In this document: positions 13,957 to 28,400 of the stretch, in pieces
Numbering within the stretch: position 1 is the stretch's first letter
Layout of the letters: the number at the start of each line of letters is the position of its first letter
DNA from: Apostichopus japonicus
Taxonomy: Eukaryota; Echinodermata; Holothuroidea; Aspidochirotida; Stichopodidae
Reading direction: 5' to 3'
Assembly (NCBI RefSeq): GCF_037975245.1
Contig: NC_092567.1
Coordinates: forward strand, 16,423,876 to 16,487,875
DNA: 64,000 bases
Notes under the pieces: model-generated
Databases searched by the model: none
The model's input: the letters and a program-made list of their open reading frames with translations, nothing else
Told to the model about the DNA's origin: nothing
Program-made: the position numbers and the translations under genes

Positions 13957-15853
13957 ACCTGGATATCCCCAACATGAGTGTATATAGAAGAAACATTTTC
14001 TTTTTCATGGATGGTGGGGGGGTGCCTACAAGCATAGAAGTACGGGTTTATCATATTCTTTGTTATATTTTATACTTTTTTGTGAGACAAATTGCAGTCT
14101 CACCCGACACAGCGACATTATCCCGCTTACGTGTCGTCGAACAATGTATGTTTTTCTGGAGGTAGCTGAGTACTGTGTTAAAATAATAAATAAGGTAACT
14201 AAATAGGAGCTTAAAAAATATACTGTCCCATTTTCCCCTTCAAAGTGATGTTACCATTTTTTCTTCTTCTAATATACCAAATTTTTGGGGAAGTGTCAAT
14301 TTCTAAAACGTGAGATTATAAAATAAAGAATGTTTAGATGCAACTTGCAAGGCCTCAGAAGTGCCGTTTCCGGCAATCTGAGAGGCATTGTGTGCCCAAA
14401 ATTTTCTTGTACGCTACGCGCCAACCGATGGTGGCGCTCCGCTTTGATAGTGTCACGGGAACTTTCGGGCACAAAAAGTTCTGCCCCCCCAAACTGAAAT
14501 GGTCCCGTACGCCTATGCCAGACATTCAAGCGAAGGCAAGTATAATTACAGCTTTCAGTGTTAATATTAAATCATCTGTTCCATCGTAGCAATTAATGCA
14601 TTTAATTCAGAAATACAAACTCCACAAATGTTACAAATTACTTTGTGCTCGTCCTATCTTGAAAGTAAACTGCTCAGTAAAGGCTTTCGCTTCACATTAT
14701 GATAGAAGTGTTTTGATTCAATCTAAAGTTACAACCGTTGAATTAAGTAATATATGTTTTTCTTGATGGAACCCTTAATTAAATAGCTACTTTCAGTCAC
14801 TTGTTTTGTGTAAGTGCATGGTGGAATACTACCATTAAAATCAGAAACCATTGCGTCAAACGCACGTTCCTCATCAAACTCATTTAAGTATTGTAATGAA
14901 TAGTGTTGTCGGTTTATGTTTTAAGAATACACTGCAATTATCGTGACCGTTTTAAAATGCTGCAAAATTGATTAGAATAATCATATCATTATTGATTAAT
15001 AATTTTATGATCATTTCAATACGTTTTTTTTAGGTTAATATAAATAACATCGGTAAATGATAATACTGGTATAATACAATTAGTCTGTGGGACACAACAT
15101 ATTCTGTATCGTTTTACAATATTTAAACATAATTGACAACTAAGAAAAGCAAATATTCGGAAACCACGAACATCTTTAAGATGTTTTGAGGGAACAACTA
15201 ATTATTTGGTATTTTCTTTAAGCAGACACTCAAGAAACTGACATCAAGAAAATATTCACGGATCTTGAGGTAGAATCTTGTTACACACTTTTAAATATAT
15301 TGATAAGAAGAATCGTTGTTTAAAATACATCAACATAATTTGTTTGCTAAATATTAATGTTTCACTAACTCAATATTTAACAAACGTTTTCAAGCTCGTG
15401 AAATAATTTCATACCAACGGAAGTCAAAGTCAGTTCAGTCTGGCCCTTCGAGATGAACATAGAACAACCAACCTTACGAAAAATGCTAGGTTGTGAATGA
15501 CACAAACTTGAATATGTATTTTCAAGGATATTTGAAAATTATTAATGTTAATTAATGAATCGACAACTCAGCCAATTGCATTTCGCAGCATTTTCTTTCG
15601 TTTATGAGATCCTACCGCATCATATACATTTTCATAGTCTATATTCATTCATTTATTACTCTTTAATCGGAAGCATCGCCTGATTAACCCTCTTTAATTT
15701 TATTTTCGGACAAAAAGGTAAGAGCCATTTGATTCTATAATAATGGAACATTTCTATATGGAAACAATATCAGCATATACAATTAAGCCACAGATTCAGT
15801 TGTTGACATCATAGTTATATTCCTCAATTATGACTTTAAACTTTTGTTAAATC

Positions 15854-18335
15854 ATGCAATATGTATTTTACTTCATTTTTAGTATGCTGCTTGTGCTCTG
15901 TTATCATGCATTCCAGACCTGCACGTTTCTCACACCACTTAAATATATTAAATCATCGAGAACAGAAAGCCTGGCTTACCCAGATGAGCCCAGAGGATAT
16001 GTTTACAGAATCTACCACTCTAGTTTAAATTTCAAAAGTAAGGAAGCCATTAAGGACGCCAGTCCGGGCGGAAAAGAGGAGGAAATAGTTACGGAAAGCA
16101 TCCGCGTCTGGGCAGAGCAAGTTCGTTATATACATATGTTTATACTTACTGGAATTAAATACCAGTCTTTCGTTGGAAAGGATAGTGAGGATACAAATGG
16201 AAAAGAACACCAGACGCGGAGCGGAGGTGACCACGATGTGGTTCTTGTTTGTGAAGAAATTGGAATAATATTTGTCCAAGTAAAGGGGATTACATGTGAA
16301 GATAGCCAGTATGGAAAGCTCCGAACTCATTTAAAGAAAGCTGCAGAACAACTTTACAAAGACAAAATGGCTTTCATGGTGATGAGCAGAGGACTGACAG
16401 ACTTTCCATCTTCCCAGATACCTATCAAGACATTGCACTCCCATGTGTTACAGTAGATTGTACTAATGATAAACATGGGGAATATATTCCTGTTTGTAAA
16501 AATCATAGAGAAATAATACTTGATAAACGTCAGATAGAATCTAAATCTTGGCTTAACGCTTTGTTGTCAGGAAATAATAACAACAGTACCAACCCGCGGA
16601 CCCATGAGTGGTTCTGGGAAATAAGTAAACTAATTGTTGAGAATGCTCAACCGACACGTTTAGAGAAAAATTGTCTAAACAGATCTGGAACGAAAGCACG
16701 TCTTTATTTGAATCCGGAACAAATGGAATTAGTAAATTATGAGTACAAATGTCTTGCAATCACAGGAGATTTTGGAACCGGTAAAACTTTTCTTCTTACC
16801 CATAAGGCACAAAATTGTGCTTCTGAAGGTGTCAAAAACTACATAATATGTTGTCCAGAGCTGAACAAGCACTTGAAATTCAATCCTAAATTTACGGAAT
16901 TACCACTTGTGAACTATTTGAAAGAGTGCATATAAGGGATCTGTATAGGGATAGAGTGGAAGTTGTATCAGTTACAGAACTATGCAACAAACCTAATCCA
17001 ATACAGGAAAACGTACTAACCATGACAGGTGATATGTTTATTGAGAAGATTGACTCAATGATTGACTCATTTTTAAAAGATCTACATTCTAAACATGATT
17101 CATGCAACAATGACACAACCAAGATAACAAAAATCAACATATTTATTGATGAAATGCCGCTAAGCCTTTTTCAGAAAACCAAATCACAGTTTGTGGAGAG
17201 ATGCAATAACCGCGACAACTGTATTGACAAGGTATGGGTATCTTTAGCGACAGAAACATGTTACAAGGAGACTGTGATAGATAATGAGGAATTCCATACA
17301 GTCTACCTTACAAAGAATTTGAGAAATCCTCCGGTAATTTCTAAACTGATGAAAGCGATTTGCGAATACACCGGAGATTTATGCATGAAACCACTAATAG
17401 GCAATACAAATTACAACGATAAATCTTATGATCAGCAGAACAATGGCATAGATCGCCAAAACAGCAATGACAATTTTAATCAAACAGAAAATGAGATGGG
17501 AAATCAACAACAACACCAAAATGACTGTCAAACAGGTATTCACAATGCCAACACACAGACAGAATCAAAAGCACTCTTGTATAGAATTGAAAACTGTAAA
17601 TGTTCTAGTAGTGAAAGTGAAACTGCGCGTACATCAGATTTATGTGACTGTCTCTCGCAGAGAATAACGGACGTGATAACCAGAATATTTCAGGACCGAG
17701 TCTTCGACATTGATGAAAGTTCACGTATATTATTTAAGGTGTCACATATTTTTAACAGAACACTTGAAAGCCGCATATTCTCAGAGATCAAACTTTGCAT
17801 GGAGCAGGCATTAAAAAACATTGAAGAAGAAATTGAAGGTTACAAATGGTTAACAGTGGCAAATGCAGCATTTGCAAATGATCAAAAAGACAAGGTCAAG
17901 GGAAAGGGAAGGGACAGGGATCAAGAGGAAAACAAGAAAAGAAAAGAAAAGGGAAAAAAGAAAAAGTTGAAACTCCCAAATCTTTTGATCGTTGATGAGA
18001 ATACAATTAAGGGATATGAGAACGATAAACTTGTATACATAGATCTGTTATCTATGTGGCAATGGTTACCAAATACACCATCAGGAAGCACTAGTGTCAT
18101 GTTCCTGTCGCGATGCACCTGTAAATACGTCCATGTTATATTACCACCAATCGAGACAAAGAGGTTGCTTGAGGCTCATCAGACAATGTTTCAAGATGAA
18201 ATCAAGATGCTCAAGTCAGATGACGTGCGTGTGAATGGATTTAAAAGAGAAATAGAAAAGCTTGACAACTTTATTCAAAACGAAGGACGCATTTTGCCTG
18301 TCTTATTGAAATCAAAATTACTTGAAGAAAAATAG
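15854..18335 (+). pseudogene. NERD nuclease-domain / SF1 helicase-like P-loop protein, frameshifted
   Basis: Three consecutive reading frames make one protein of about 800 residues. Part 1 (15854-16456) has a hydrophobic N-terminus and then a nuclease-related (NERD, PD-D/ExK-like) core: GGDHDVVLV followed by IIFVQVKG, with Gln where the family usually has Glu. Part 2 (open to 16935) has LNPEQ and a Walker A motif, GDFGTGKT. Part 3 (about 16905-18335) has a DEAD-box-like Walker B (INIFIDEMP), a motif III-like KVWVSLA, LTKNLRNPP resembling motif IV, a Lys/Glu-rich insert and SRCTCKYVHVILP resembling motif VI. Breaks lie at about 16400-16425 and 16905-16925. The parts follow in domain order with no other stops, so this is either a young pseudogene or a gene with sequence errors. 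NERD plus helicase suggests nucleic-acid processing, repair or defence. The start is uncertain, since an acceptor-like TTTTTAG at 15880 may mark an upstream exon. Confidence 0.7.
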
Positions 18336-21300
18336 AAATAATAGTTAGTACAGTTTGGATGCAGGAGAGAAAAACAACACCAGCGAGAATTTAACTGGTT
18401 GTAATCAATTGATATGATAATTATGGCGTAGTGCTACTGAAACATTAATAATATAAAAAAAAATGAATTTCACTGGGACTGGTTTTAACAGCTGTCCGTA
18501 AACGTTGGAAAATATGAGGTCTGATATTAAACGCTTACGTAAAGATCAAACGCTATATGTTCATTCATATTTAAGTTAAATTAAAGGTAGACGTTTTGCA
18601 AGATTGTAGCAAATTAGCGTACATGTCATGTAAACTAGCCTCCGTCGACGGACTCGATTAACTTACCTTATTGTATTACTTGCTTGTCGTCAATATAACA
18701 ACGGCAACACAAACCATGCTCACATACGATGCTCACATGCTAACATACTCATACTCACATCACATGCCCATGCTCATATGCTCACATGCTCACATACATG
18801 CTCACATACGAAAAGTGTACATGTGAATTACTAATTGGGCACTAACATGATTACGCGGTTGCCTACATATGTTAATAAAACTATATGTCGGGCATTGTTC
18901 TTTGGTTTGGTTTTTGTTTGTCTTCCAAACAGGATCTAATACGTAGCTGGGAGCAATGAACGCTTAATAATAAGTTTTTGTCATCTAGTGTTTTGATGAC
19001 GATTAATCATTCTACCTATAGAAAGTAAAATCGTCAATACAAAATGTATCATGGAAGGCCAACATATCTTAATGTACTAATTTACTTGTCTTGTACGTTG
19101 TATATTCACGATTCCGTTGACATGTGTTTCTTGTTAAGTAAATGGTTACGTTGTACTTTGACGTTTGACGAACTTCATGACACGTATCTCAGAAACTGAC
19201 GTGTCATAAATAGTTAGACAATGTTTATGTGTAACATAGATAGCATTTGTAGATTTTATATTTTAGTCCACTGCACGCGTTTTAGACAATAATTATATAT
19301 TTAAATCAACATGTATTATTCCTATGGGCGGAACCGTCCGCACTACTACTGTTTTTGCTTGGCTTCACTTAAGCGAAATGCAGCCAATTTTATTTGGCGC
19401 TATTTTTGAAAAATATGTACTTACTATTGAAACTAATCATATGAAGTTACTAGAATTGTAGCTAGTAGGTTTAATGAAATCATCCTGATATTTACTGATA
19501 ACAGTTCGTTTCATTTTGTCAATTACTTGGGTGTTTCTTGCCACAATATGCGTTGTTTATAGTATTTGTTTCATGCCACCAGTTGTATTACATCGGTACT
19601 ACTAAACCAAAACCATTAGTAACGGTGTCTTCATTGTTGGTTGGATGTCATCTGATCAAATGACGAATTTGTATAGAATCACCCTATCAGTCCAGTCGAT
19701 AAATCTTGCGACTAGTTGTTTATTGTTGGTTTGTTTTATGGTGTTTTTTTTGTGTGTTATTGATGCGATGGTCAAAAACCAGTCATACCAGTCATAGGCA
19801 GTCATAGGCTGATAACCTATGATTGTTAATTTGCACAAACGCCTAGTGATTTTTGTTAGCTAATTTAGGTTTATCAAATTATCGAATATTTGAATATTTG
19901 AATTGATGTGATTGAAAAAAATTACTAATAATATTGGTATTAAATCTTAGAACCTTTTTTTTCAAATTGTTGTTGCGCTATTAATTTGAAATGCATGTAA
20001 AACAAAATGAATAAACTTCATTCGAGAATAACACCGTGTTACTGATTTGCTACTGATTGGCCGTTTATTACTTAACTCTGTCCCACAATTAAGAAAGAGA
20101 TATGACAAAGCATAGCAAATATCACAGACTGTTGCTTGTCAAAATTAGTGTAGTACAGGAAGTTGCCCTGTCAGTCGGACTTAAGCACCAAGGAAACGAT
20201 TGAGCTTCCGGGGCTTCTCCCCTCCCCCCCCCCTCCAGGACCACCACCAAAACTACCTGGACCCAATAAGGACCAAATAATTGCTCTTTCTAGTATGTAT
20301 TTTTTCAAACGTTCTATATAAACGCACTGTAGCCTTTAGGGGACATAAACTCCCGGTCAATAACACATTCACATTTCACACACTCTTTATACCTAAACAT
20401 ATATGTATAAACATTTATAAATGCTTAATATGAACAAAAATAACAATGTGACTTTAAACAAACTTGCTAATAAGGAACAAACACGCTTGTTACATCAAAG
20501 ACCTTTTAGTAACATGAAGGAGTATCCACTTTTACGGGATGTATGACATTGGTTAGTCAAACGTTCCAACCTAAATTCAACATAAATGTTACATTGTTGT
20601 CTCCTCGCATCCAATTCATTAGTTGACTGAGCATAGACTCTCTCGTATTATTTAATTATATCAGACAGTAAGCAATATGATCGATTTGATTTGCTTGGGT
20701 GTTTAATATTTGTTGGTGTGATTGTTGTTCTATATGAATCGAACATTCTGGTATTGCCGAGAAATTTCAACAAATGTTTGATACAGTTATCAGAATGTTT
20801 CATTATATTGTGTTCTCCTATAAATTTGTGATTACTTCATCGTGCGGTGACAAAGTTATATAATCAATTTACAATATATGACATAGTTGGTTATGATATT
20901 ATGTGAACCGAGAACAATAGGTAATTATTGAATACGTTTATCAAATAAAATTTCAGTTGTGTCTACACTGTAACTAGTTTCACCAATCCTCCTCAAAGTA
21001 ATAAGATGAAAGTTAAATTTTCATGTAGCTTTTGTCATCTGAATATTCCCTGATGCACAAGCAGTAAAATGGCATATTATAGAACGAACCATATGTTTTG
21101 TATATAATTCTTCAATTTAATTATTAGTTTAAAAATACTATACGAATAACTTTGGAAAACTGAACAAAAAAAGCCGAAGGGAACATGATTTCTTAAGCCT
21201 CACGCTAGAGAAGTGCCTGAGACTTCCTATCGACACCAATTATTTATCTTGAGCTTATGCTTATGTTATCATCTATGAGCTAGCATTAACAATTATTATT

Positions 21301-21439
21301 CACATATGTGTTAATCTGTAGACCAATCCACGAACTTTTTAAGTGGCAAATTATCGGCTGGAAGCATTGTAATATGTTTAGTTCGCTTGTGTGGCAAAAA
21401 GGACTTCTTCTTAGTAACGTTTTCTGAACATTCAAAATG
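18336..21439. other. Intergenic stretch
   Basis: AT-rich sequence with no supported gene. It contains the CTCACATGCT minisatellite, listed separately, and a C-tract at about 20220. No host exon was recognised on either strand. Confidence 0.5.
18715..18808. repeat. Minisatellite of CTCACATGCT-like units
   Basis: Imperfect tandem units mixing 'catgctcacat' and 'acatactcat' over about 90 bp. No coding role. Confidence 0.8.
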
Positions 21440-24400
21440 TGCTATATACGTGACCCGTCATGCGAGATCCAAAACGTCACGGCCAAACGGCACTACCGAA
21501 TCATCCCATTCTGATAAACGAAACTCAGGTCAAGCGAGCCAAAAAAATAAATATGCCCACCGACCTGCAGAGACAAACCCCCAACCACCCACTTAAACAT
21601 TCAAAAAACCACAAAAGGACGACCAGCACGCAGCGGAACGAAACACCCCTCCCCAGCACACCACCGTCCAAAAATGGCAGCCCCAGATAAACGGCGAAAA
21701 TTGCCTTCAACATGAAGGCGAATGTCACACTTCACCGTCTCCAGGACTGCCTGCCAACTGGCAAACTTCCCCCTGAAAACCATATCACATCTATTCCGCC
21801 AAACATGTGTTTTTTTCACAATAGAGCAAACAAAAATAATACGGTGCAATACAGCAACCGAACTAACTGGAGGGTCTACACCATATAAAATAAAGCCCTG
21901 TCCTACCGACCATGAACGGTCTCCCGTTACACGGTCGGTCCAGGTCTGGAACCACTCCCATAAGTTTAAACAAAACAACAATGCCAAAAAACATGAGCGG
22001 TACTCTCTAAGCTGTCACAGTCGGTCCTTGGGCACAGTCCATCACCAAATCGCCAATGATACCTATTTAGATTGGTCACCAAGGCACCATGTGCAATTCT
22101 CCAGGCAAGATCACGGAGCCTGCAACCATTCAGCCTTGAATGCACCGAAAGCCATACTTCGGCAGATTGACGTCCCTGTAGAAAAATTGCATTCAAGGCC
22201 CTATCCCGCAAGGAACTGTGAACGAGGGCCGGCTGTGACAGGCCAACAGGGGGCAACTCAATCAGAGCGGAGCAAATGACACGCACCACCCTGTTTGGAG
22301 TACTACTATACGGTTCTCTGTTGCTCAACAGCGCCGGGACCCATCCACGCAGGTGCAACCCGCCCCCAAAACGCACAAAATATGAACAGGGCAACCCTGG
22401 ATCAGTTAGTGCTACAAACAATTGCTTAAATAACAAAAATGTCAATTTACTTCCCAGATGAACCACCCCTAACCCACCCTTCTCCAGTTTTTGGTACATT
22501 AACGCCCTTTTGACAAGCTCTGTACCACCCGACCAAATAAACAAATATATCGGCCTCTCCAACCGCACTAGGACGCGACGCGGAATTGGATACACCGCGC
22601 CCGGGTACCACAAGATGGGCGAAACAAAACGATTAATTACGGTGACTTTCCCTAGGATCGAAAGCCAGCGGGTTCCAAATGTTTCGCGCCTGCTCTCAAA
22701 TACCTCAGCCCTCTCGTTCCGGGTTACATCACAAGGTGCATCGCAGCCGAACCATATACCATTAATTTTGATATTTTGATCCGACCACGATGCACCGAAT
22801 GGTAAGTCTCTGTATCTCCAGCTACCAAGGCGAAGGCCCTTTGTCTTTTCCGGATTCAACTTCACCCCGGTAGCTCTCTCAAAGATAGATAAATCATGCG
22901 AGAGGGCACGAAAGGAGCCCAGACTCGAAACAGCACACGTGACGTCATCTGCATATTGAACGCATTTCACTTTGGCACCCCATGGCACAACGAATGGAAC
23001 AAGTCTGGAGTCCCTTCCAAAAGACGAGAGAGGGATTTCGCTAAACAAAACATAAAACAATAGAGACAGAGGGCACCCCTGGCGCACCCCCTCTCCACGT
23101 TAAAAACCTCCGAACAAAACCCATTTACGATAACAGAACTGAAACTTTCCTCAACAAAACAGAAATCCATTTACGAAGATTTAAGTGCAACTTAAACGTC
23201 TCCAGTACATTAATTAAAAAACCGTGATCCAACATGTCAAAGGCCTTCTGCTGGTCAAGAGAGACCAATGCACATGGCAGATCACGCTCAATTAAAAAGT
23301 CGGTCAAGTCGGGCATCAACCACAAGTTCTGCTGGATGCAATGACCCTTCACTGCACAAGTCTGGAGATCACCAACAAGATGCGGCATAGCCAGTGCAAG
23401 GCGGTTGCACAGAGCCTTAGCCAGCAACTTGTAGTCCACATTTAACAAGGTGATAGGATCCAAGGGGTCGCCAGACTTGGGCAGCAAAGTAATCATGCCC
23501 AGACGTTGACTTTGGTTTAACAGTCCGTTTTGGAAGGCGTTTTCAAAGACGGCTCTGATGTCGGGTCCGACTATTGCCCAGAAGGTTCGGTAGAACTCCC
23601 TCGAAGCCCGTCCGAACCCGGGGACTTGCCATTCTTCATCTTCGAAAGCGCCTTCCAAAGCTCAACAGTGGTTATTCCGCCCCCCCCCAAATATCACTGA
23701 CCTCGTGGGGAACAGTTTTAGAGATTCCCCTCAATAAATCGGCCTGTGCCGACAAGTCGACATGGCCACACCTAAACAAACTCTAAGAGAAATCTTTATT
23801 CACGCGGCAAGGGTCACTAACCACGGTCCCATCAGCATCGCGCACAGTTGGGACGCGTCTGTCACCCACCGATGAGCTAACGGTCTGGCAAAACCTCCTC
23901 AGCCCCCAACGCTTCCCAGCGCCAGGGCCAGCAGACACAGAGCCCCGAGTCTGTCAAGACACGAGACTGGGACATAGTTAAAGTCTCCGACCATGACACA
24001 TGGTGCACTACCAGGAACAAAGGAAGGCAGCAGGTCAAAAAAATCTCGTCTAGCAGAAGACTGATTGGGAGCATACACATTTCAAAGGCAGATATTACCC
24101 TGTTGATGCTTGAAAAGAATGCAAACCTATCGGCCCTTGTGGCACAACCCGCCTGACGAGATGACAGTGCTACAAGATGAGTACGAACCAAACGAAGCAT
24201 ACAGCTACACCCCACTCATAAGCCCATAGAGGGACATCTTCTTCCAAAATGTGTGTTTTTTGTAGACAAACGCTGTCGACCTCCATTGACTTACAATACT
24301 GGAAAATGCGACTGCACTTAAGATGATCCCTCATGCCATTCACGTTCAAAGTGGCAACTGAAAGTGTATGGGCCATGAGAAGGCAATGAGGCAAAACTAC

Positions 24401-25446
24401 GCCTACGACGATTCCGTTAGCTTCAAGCGCGCCCTGGAAAAATTAATCGTCTGAGGGGTTCTCCCATCTTTTCGTACTAGATCGTCCCATTGGCACGTTT
24501 CGGCTCGAAGATCATCGAGTCTCCGGAGTTGCTGTCAGACAGAGCCTCGATCTCCGGATCTGGTGGTACCGAAGCCAGACTGGGGACGGAACTGGACGAG
24601 TTGATGGGGGAGGCTGGTTGAGATACCGTGTTCGCCTCGCGATGTGGTGGAGGCGGTGTAGACACGGGGTTGGGTTCCGCAATGACAGGGAGGGTAAACC
24701 AGGTGCGGAGGACGGTGAATTCTCACCTGGTTACCCCTCCTCGCGTGAAGCTTCCTCCGAGGCAGTACGTGCGTCGGAACTTGACGCCTTTCCTTTACCC
24801 CCACTTATTTTCATAGAGACATAAAGAGGAGGGACAAGCGGGAAAGACATGTCCCTCCTTCCCACAGAGTGAGCACACAACATTCAGATTCAAGCGGTGC
24901 TATCATACCCAAGCAGAAGGCAGCGCCGTCATTTTTGTCTGGGCAGCTCTTGGCTTCGTTCCTGGTCTCCCCACACCTGAAGCAGTAACGGGGCTGACCG
25001 GGATACCGCACGTGAGGTTTATGCCCTGCCATAAACAGGAAGGAGGGAATGTCCCGTTACAGGTCGAGCCGAATCTGTCTGTGCCCGTTTACTAATCTGG
25101 GGGCTGTGCGTAGGAGCATATTTTGGCAGCATTAACAGCCCCAAACCGACATAAAACAATTTCGAGAAGTTCCTGTCGAACCCCTAGTTCTACGTGGATG
25201 AGAGTTCCCATGCGGATTGCTCGTATGGAGCTTCTTTCATCCCTTCGACGTTACTCAGCAACGTGACACCCTTCTACTGGGCTACGTCACTGGTAAAGCG
25301 TAAGTCATACGTGTAACGACACTGGAGGGCCTGCAAAGCATCAACCTCTCCAGGAACTGCAACACGCTTGCTTTTTAAAATACTAAATACTTGCACCGGT
25401 GGAACCGCTTTTTCATCGGTCAAAGTCAACTTAACAATACGGCTTT
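21440..25446 (-). mobile_element. Decayed family A Tx1-like LINE, ORF1 5'-truncated
   Basis: Closely related to the full-length element at 40327 along its length. From its 3' end at 21440 it covers the ORF2 C-terminus, the RT domain (YADD read at about 22945), the start of the endonuclease (about 24390) and ORF1 with zinc-knuckle remnants (about 24950). It breaks off in the N-terminal part of ORF1 near 25446. ORF2 is split by frameshifts near 21980, 23100 and 23670. A deletion of roughly 600 bp near 23910 removes the end of the endonuclease domain and the linker before the RT. Inactive. No clear target-site duplication was found. Confidence 0.85.
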
Positions 25447-28400
25447 TGAAAGTAAGAACGATATATGTTGTATAAAAAAGAAAGCCAACGAACAACTCGA
25501 ATATATATAGTCTGCTTGTTACACAGATCCAAGGTATCTTCATACTTAGGCAAAATAGTGATCGTACTCCGCCTTTGGCTGTCGGTGAGCGTTTAGCATT
25601 CATAGGAGATCTGAGAGGTTTGGTATTTCCCATTTTTTCATAGCGCCCTCTATTTACGGCTGTAGTTAACGCCCAATTGGTCATTGACATTCGAGGGAGC
25701 ATATCAAGTTATGTTATTAAATATTTTATCTTGGGCAGTACGGTCGATATTTACCCATGAAAATAATATTGCAATTAGAAACCGTAAAAATTGCAGGGAC
25801 GTAAATTCGGTCCATTTGTAGAGTCATCAGAGCCATTTGGTCTTACCTTAGTGAACTAATGTAACACAGGGTTACAACACCTCCAAACATCTATCAAAAT
25901 ATGAGACGATATACAAACAAAAAATACACACATGGAAAGAACCGTTATGGGAATTGAAAATTGTGAAATGTTAGTATCCGCGACACAGTTAATACCACGA
26001 CACATGAAGCACTGCCAGGCACTCAGGATGGCAGAATCTTGAAAAAAAGCCCTTCCTTGCAGGAGATTGATAAGGTGCATAAACGTGACATAAGGTACCA
26101 TTTCCCTATGGGTATATTAACAGTACAAACAGCAAGAGACCTTCATGACCAGCCTCAACCCTGATGACACATTCGCTTAGACGTGGAGAAATCAGCACGA
26201 CCGTACCACAGGATTAAACTGTACCAAAGGAAGCATGAAGGCCACCTACCCATTTTTAGGTCCACAAATCGGCATCTTTTTTCAGTTCTGTGGGTTGTTT
26301 TCTGAATGCAAAAGTCGTCAACAGCAATAAACGTTCATATTCAGTCTGACTACTGGCAAACACCATGAACGGAATGAAAGATCCTCACATTTGACTATGA
26401 CGAATGAATCCAATCGCTTTATGCAGGTTCTATTCACTTTTCAAAGTAGGTTCATCGACCGCATTGAACCAATTCTTTCCGGTAGGTCTCCTAGTAGCTC
26501 CGGAGACAGATTTAGCGTACGAGGGCAGGAGCGATAAACCTGACCCCCCCCCCCCTAGAGCTTTCCATAAAAAATAGCAGAGTATCTCGTTTGGGTAACT
26601 GGCACTGTCGTGTCCAAGATGAATGCAACAACCTCATTTTTTCATTGGCGCAGTTCTTGGCATCATGACCGGTCTCCCCACATCTGAAACAGGTTCGACG
26701 CTGACCATACTTGACTTCTTTTCATGATACGAAATAGGCTTAAGCGTAGTGGCCAACAACTGTTTTTGGAAGTGGTGTGAGGGGGGGGGGTGCTAAGATG
26801 TTTTGTCGTCCAGTTGAGTGGTTTAATGGGATGGGTGTCCCCTCACTTTGGAGACATTTGGTTAAACTAGGGCTTGGATGAAAATTGTGATATAATTGCA
26901 ACTTATGAAACAAGGTTGAAAATGTTGTCGACTGTATAGAATGTAACTCATATAGATGGTATATGCTTATTACTGTTCTTTGGGATTTCTTAAATATTTT
27001 GCCTGCTAAGGGAGAAGAGATTGCTGAAAAACCATGTTTTTCTGAGACGGGGGTGGGGGTGTTAAATTACCGAGAAATGAACATGGTTCCGCCCCTATGT
27101 AAACTCTGTATAAATCGCAAATTTTAGTGGGCAAGTTCACAAAAGTTGGCATATATCCGCTCTGAGGAGTTCTCTAAGGGGACATGTGTCCCTTCCATTT
27201 TGTGCATTTTTGTTCCTATAAGGGGCTATCTCAGGTTCACTCATGTGTGTAGTATGAAAGTAAATCTTGCCAATGTATGCAACTTTCCGTGTATGTAATA
27301 TTTTGCAGTCCCCGTTTCGTCCCCGAAATTTGTGAGGGGGAATCTTGCTACTGCCTCAAATTCTTTGCATAATTTCCGATAGTTATTAACGGTATTAAAG
27401 ATAACCACCTGTAGTAGAGACCGGGGTCTATGATAATTCGAAAAACATACCGTAAGAGTACATCCTTATATCAAATATACAGGCATATTGAGACAATTTC
27501 TTCCTTTTTTTCGTTTAATGTATAAAGAAGTCAGCGTTGACATCTAAGCTCTCTACGTGTATATTCTCAGAAAATTGAATTTTTTACTAAAATAATCATG
27601 TGTAAACGGTGGAGGTGATATACCTTACGTTATAAATACAGAGGAACGAAGCACTTAATTTTTATTAGCAGCCCACTAGAACAATAAACAATCATTGCGT
27701 AATCATCTAGTATATTTTATCATTCGTGTGACATTTTAATTACGTTGGCGTTCAGTTTCCTTTAGTCTAAAGTTTTATTTTTATTTATCACGTTATTTTC
27801 CCATTCCTAATGGTGTTCGTCTCTTTTGTGTTAAATATCCACAAGCAAATTAGTTCACTAGTAGTTGGTCTCCCATTTAATGTTTTCTTTATATTAACAC
27901 GAATATCCGAAATGAATAAACGTTCGATATTTCACAGCAAGTGGACAATTGTCTGTTATTTATTACAGAAACAGCTTACCATGTACAGTACCTAATGTAC
28001 TCTCCGAATTCAATGTCAGTGTTATATTCACACACAAAAAGTATGGCTAAGTATGAAAATAAATAAACATCACTGGCACAGATGTTGTTTTTTTTAATTG
28101 CAAGTTTCACTCTTCTTCTGCTTCTTATCTTTTGTTTTGTTTTTCTATATTTACTAAACTATTCTAGTTCATTTCACTTTTGTAGCTTAAACTTTTTTTC
28201 TGTTTTGTATATCCCAGATTTCTTTCGGTATCAAGAGAAGTGACTGTCTTTATATCAAACATTTTGTGATTGCCTTAAAATGCTGCCGTGTGAAGTATTT
28301 CAACAGAAAAAGAATCTAACTGCAAAATCAACATGGCGAGCCATTGTAACTATAAGAAAGAGTATGTGTCATAATCTGTAACACATACACGTTATGTAAT

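Larger units (their letters stand above)
12926..14517. mobile_element. Outer hAT-like non-autonomous DNA transposon
   Basis: Terminal inverted repeats of about 12 bp (CATAGGCGTACG at 12926; the complement, CGTACGCCTATG, ends at 14517) lie inside an 8-bp direct repeat, ccagacat (12918-12925 and 14518-14525). An 8-bp duplication fits the hAT superfamily. The 1.6-kb interior encodes no transposase. It holds G- and C-tracts just inside both ends, a perfect foldback (12984-13114) and a second hAT-like element (13310-13956). A segment of about 100 bp around 'ccgatggtggcgctccgct' occurs twice (about 13450-13550 and 14350-14450), once inside and once outside the inner element, so the two elements are probably related. 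Confidence 0.75.

Noticed and set aside
18690-18810. CRISPR-like array of short repeats
   Set aside because: Imperfect 10-bp minisatellite without spacers, in a eukaryotic genome.
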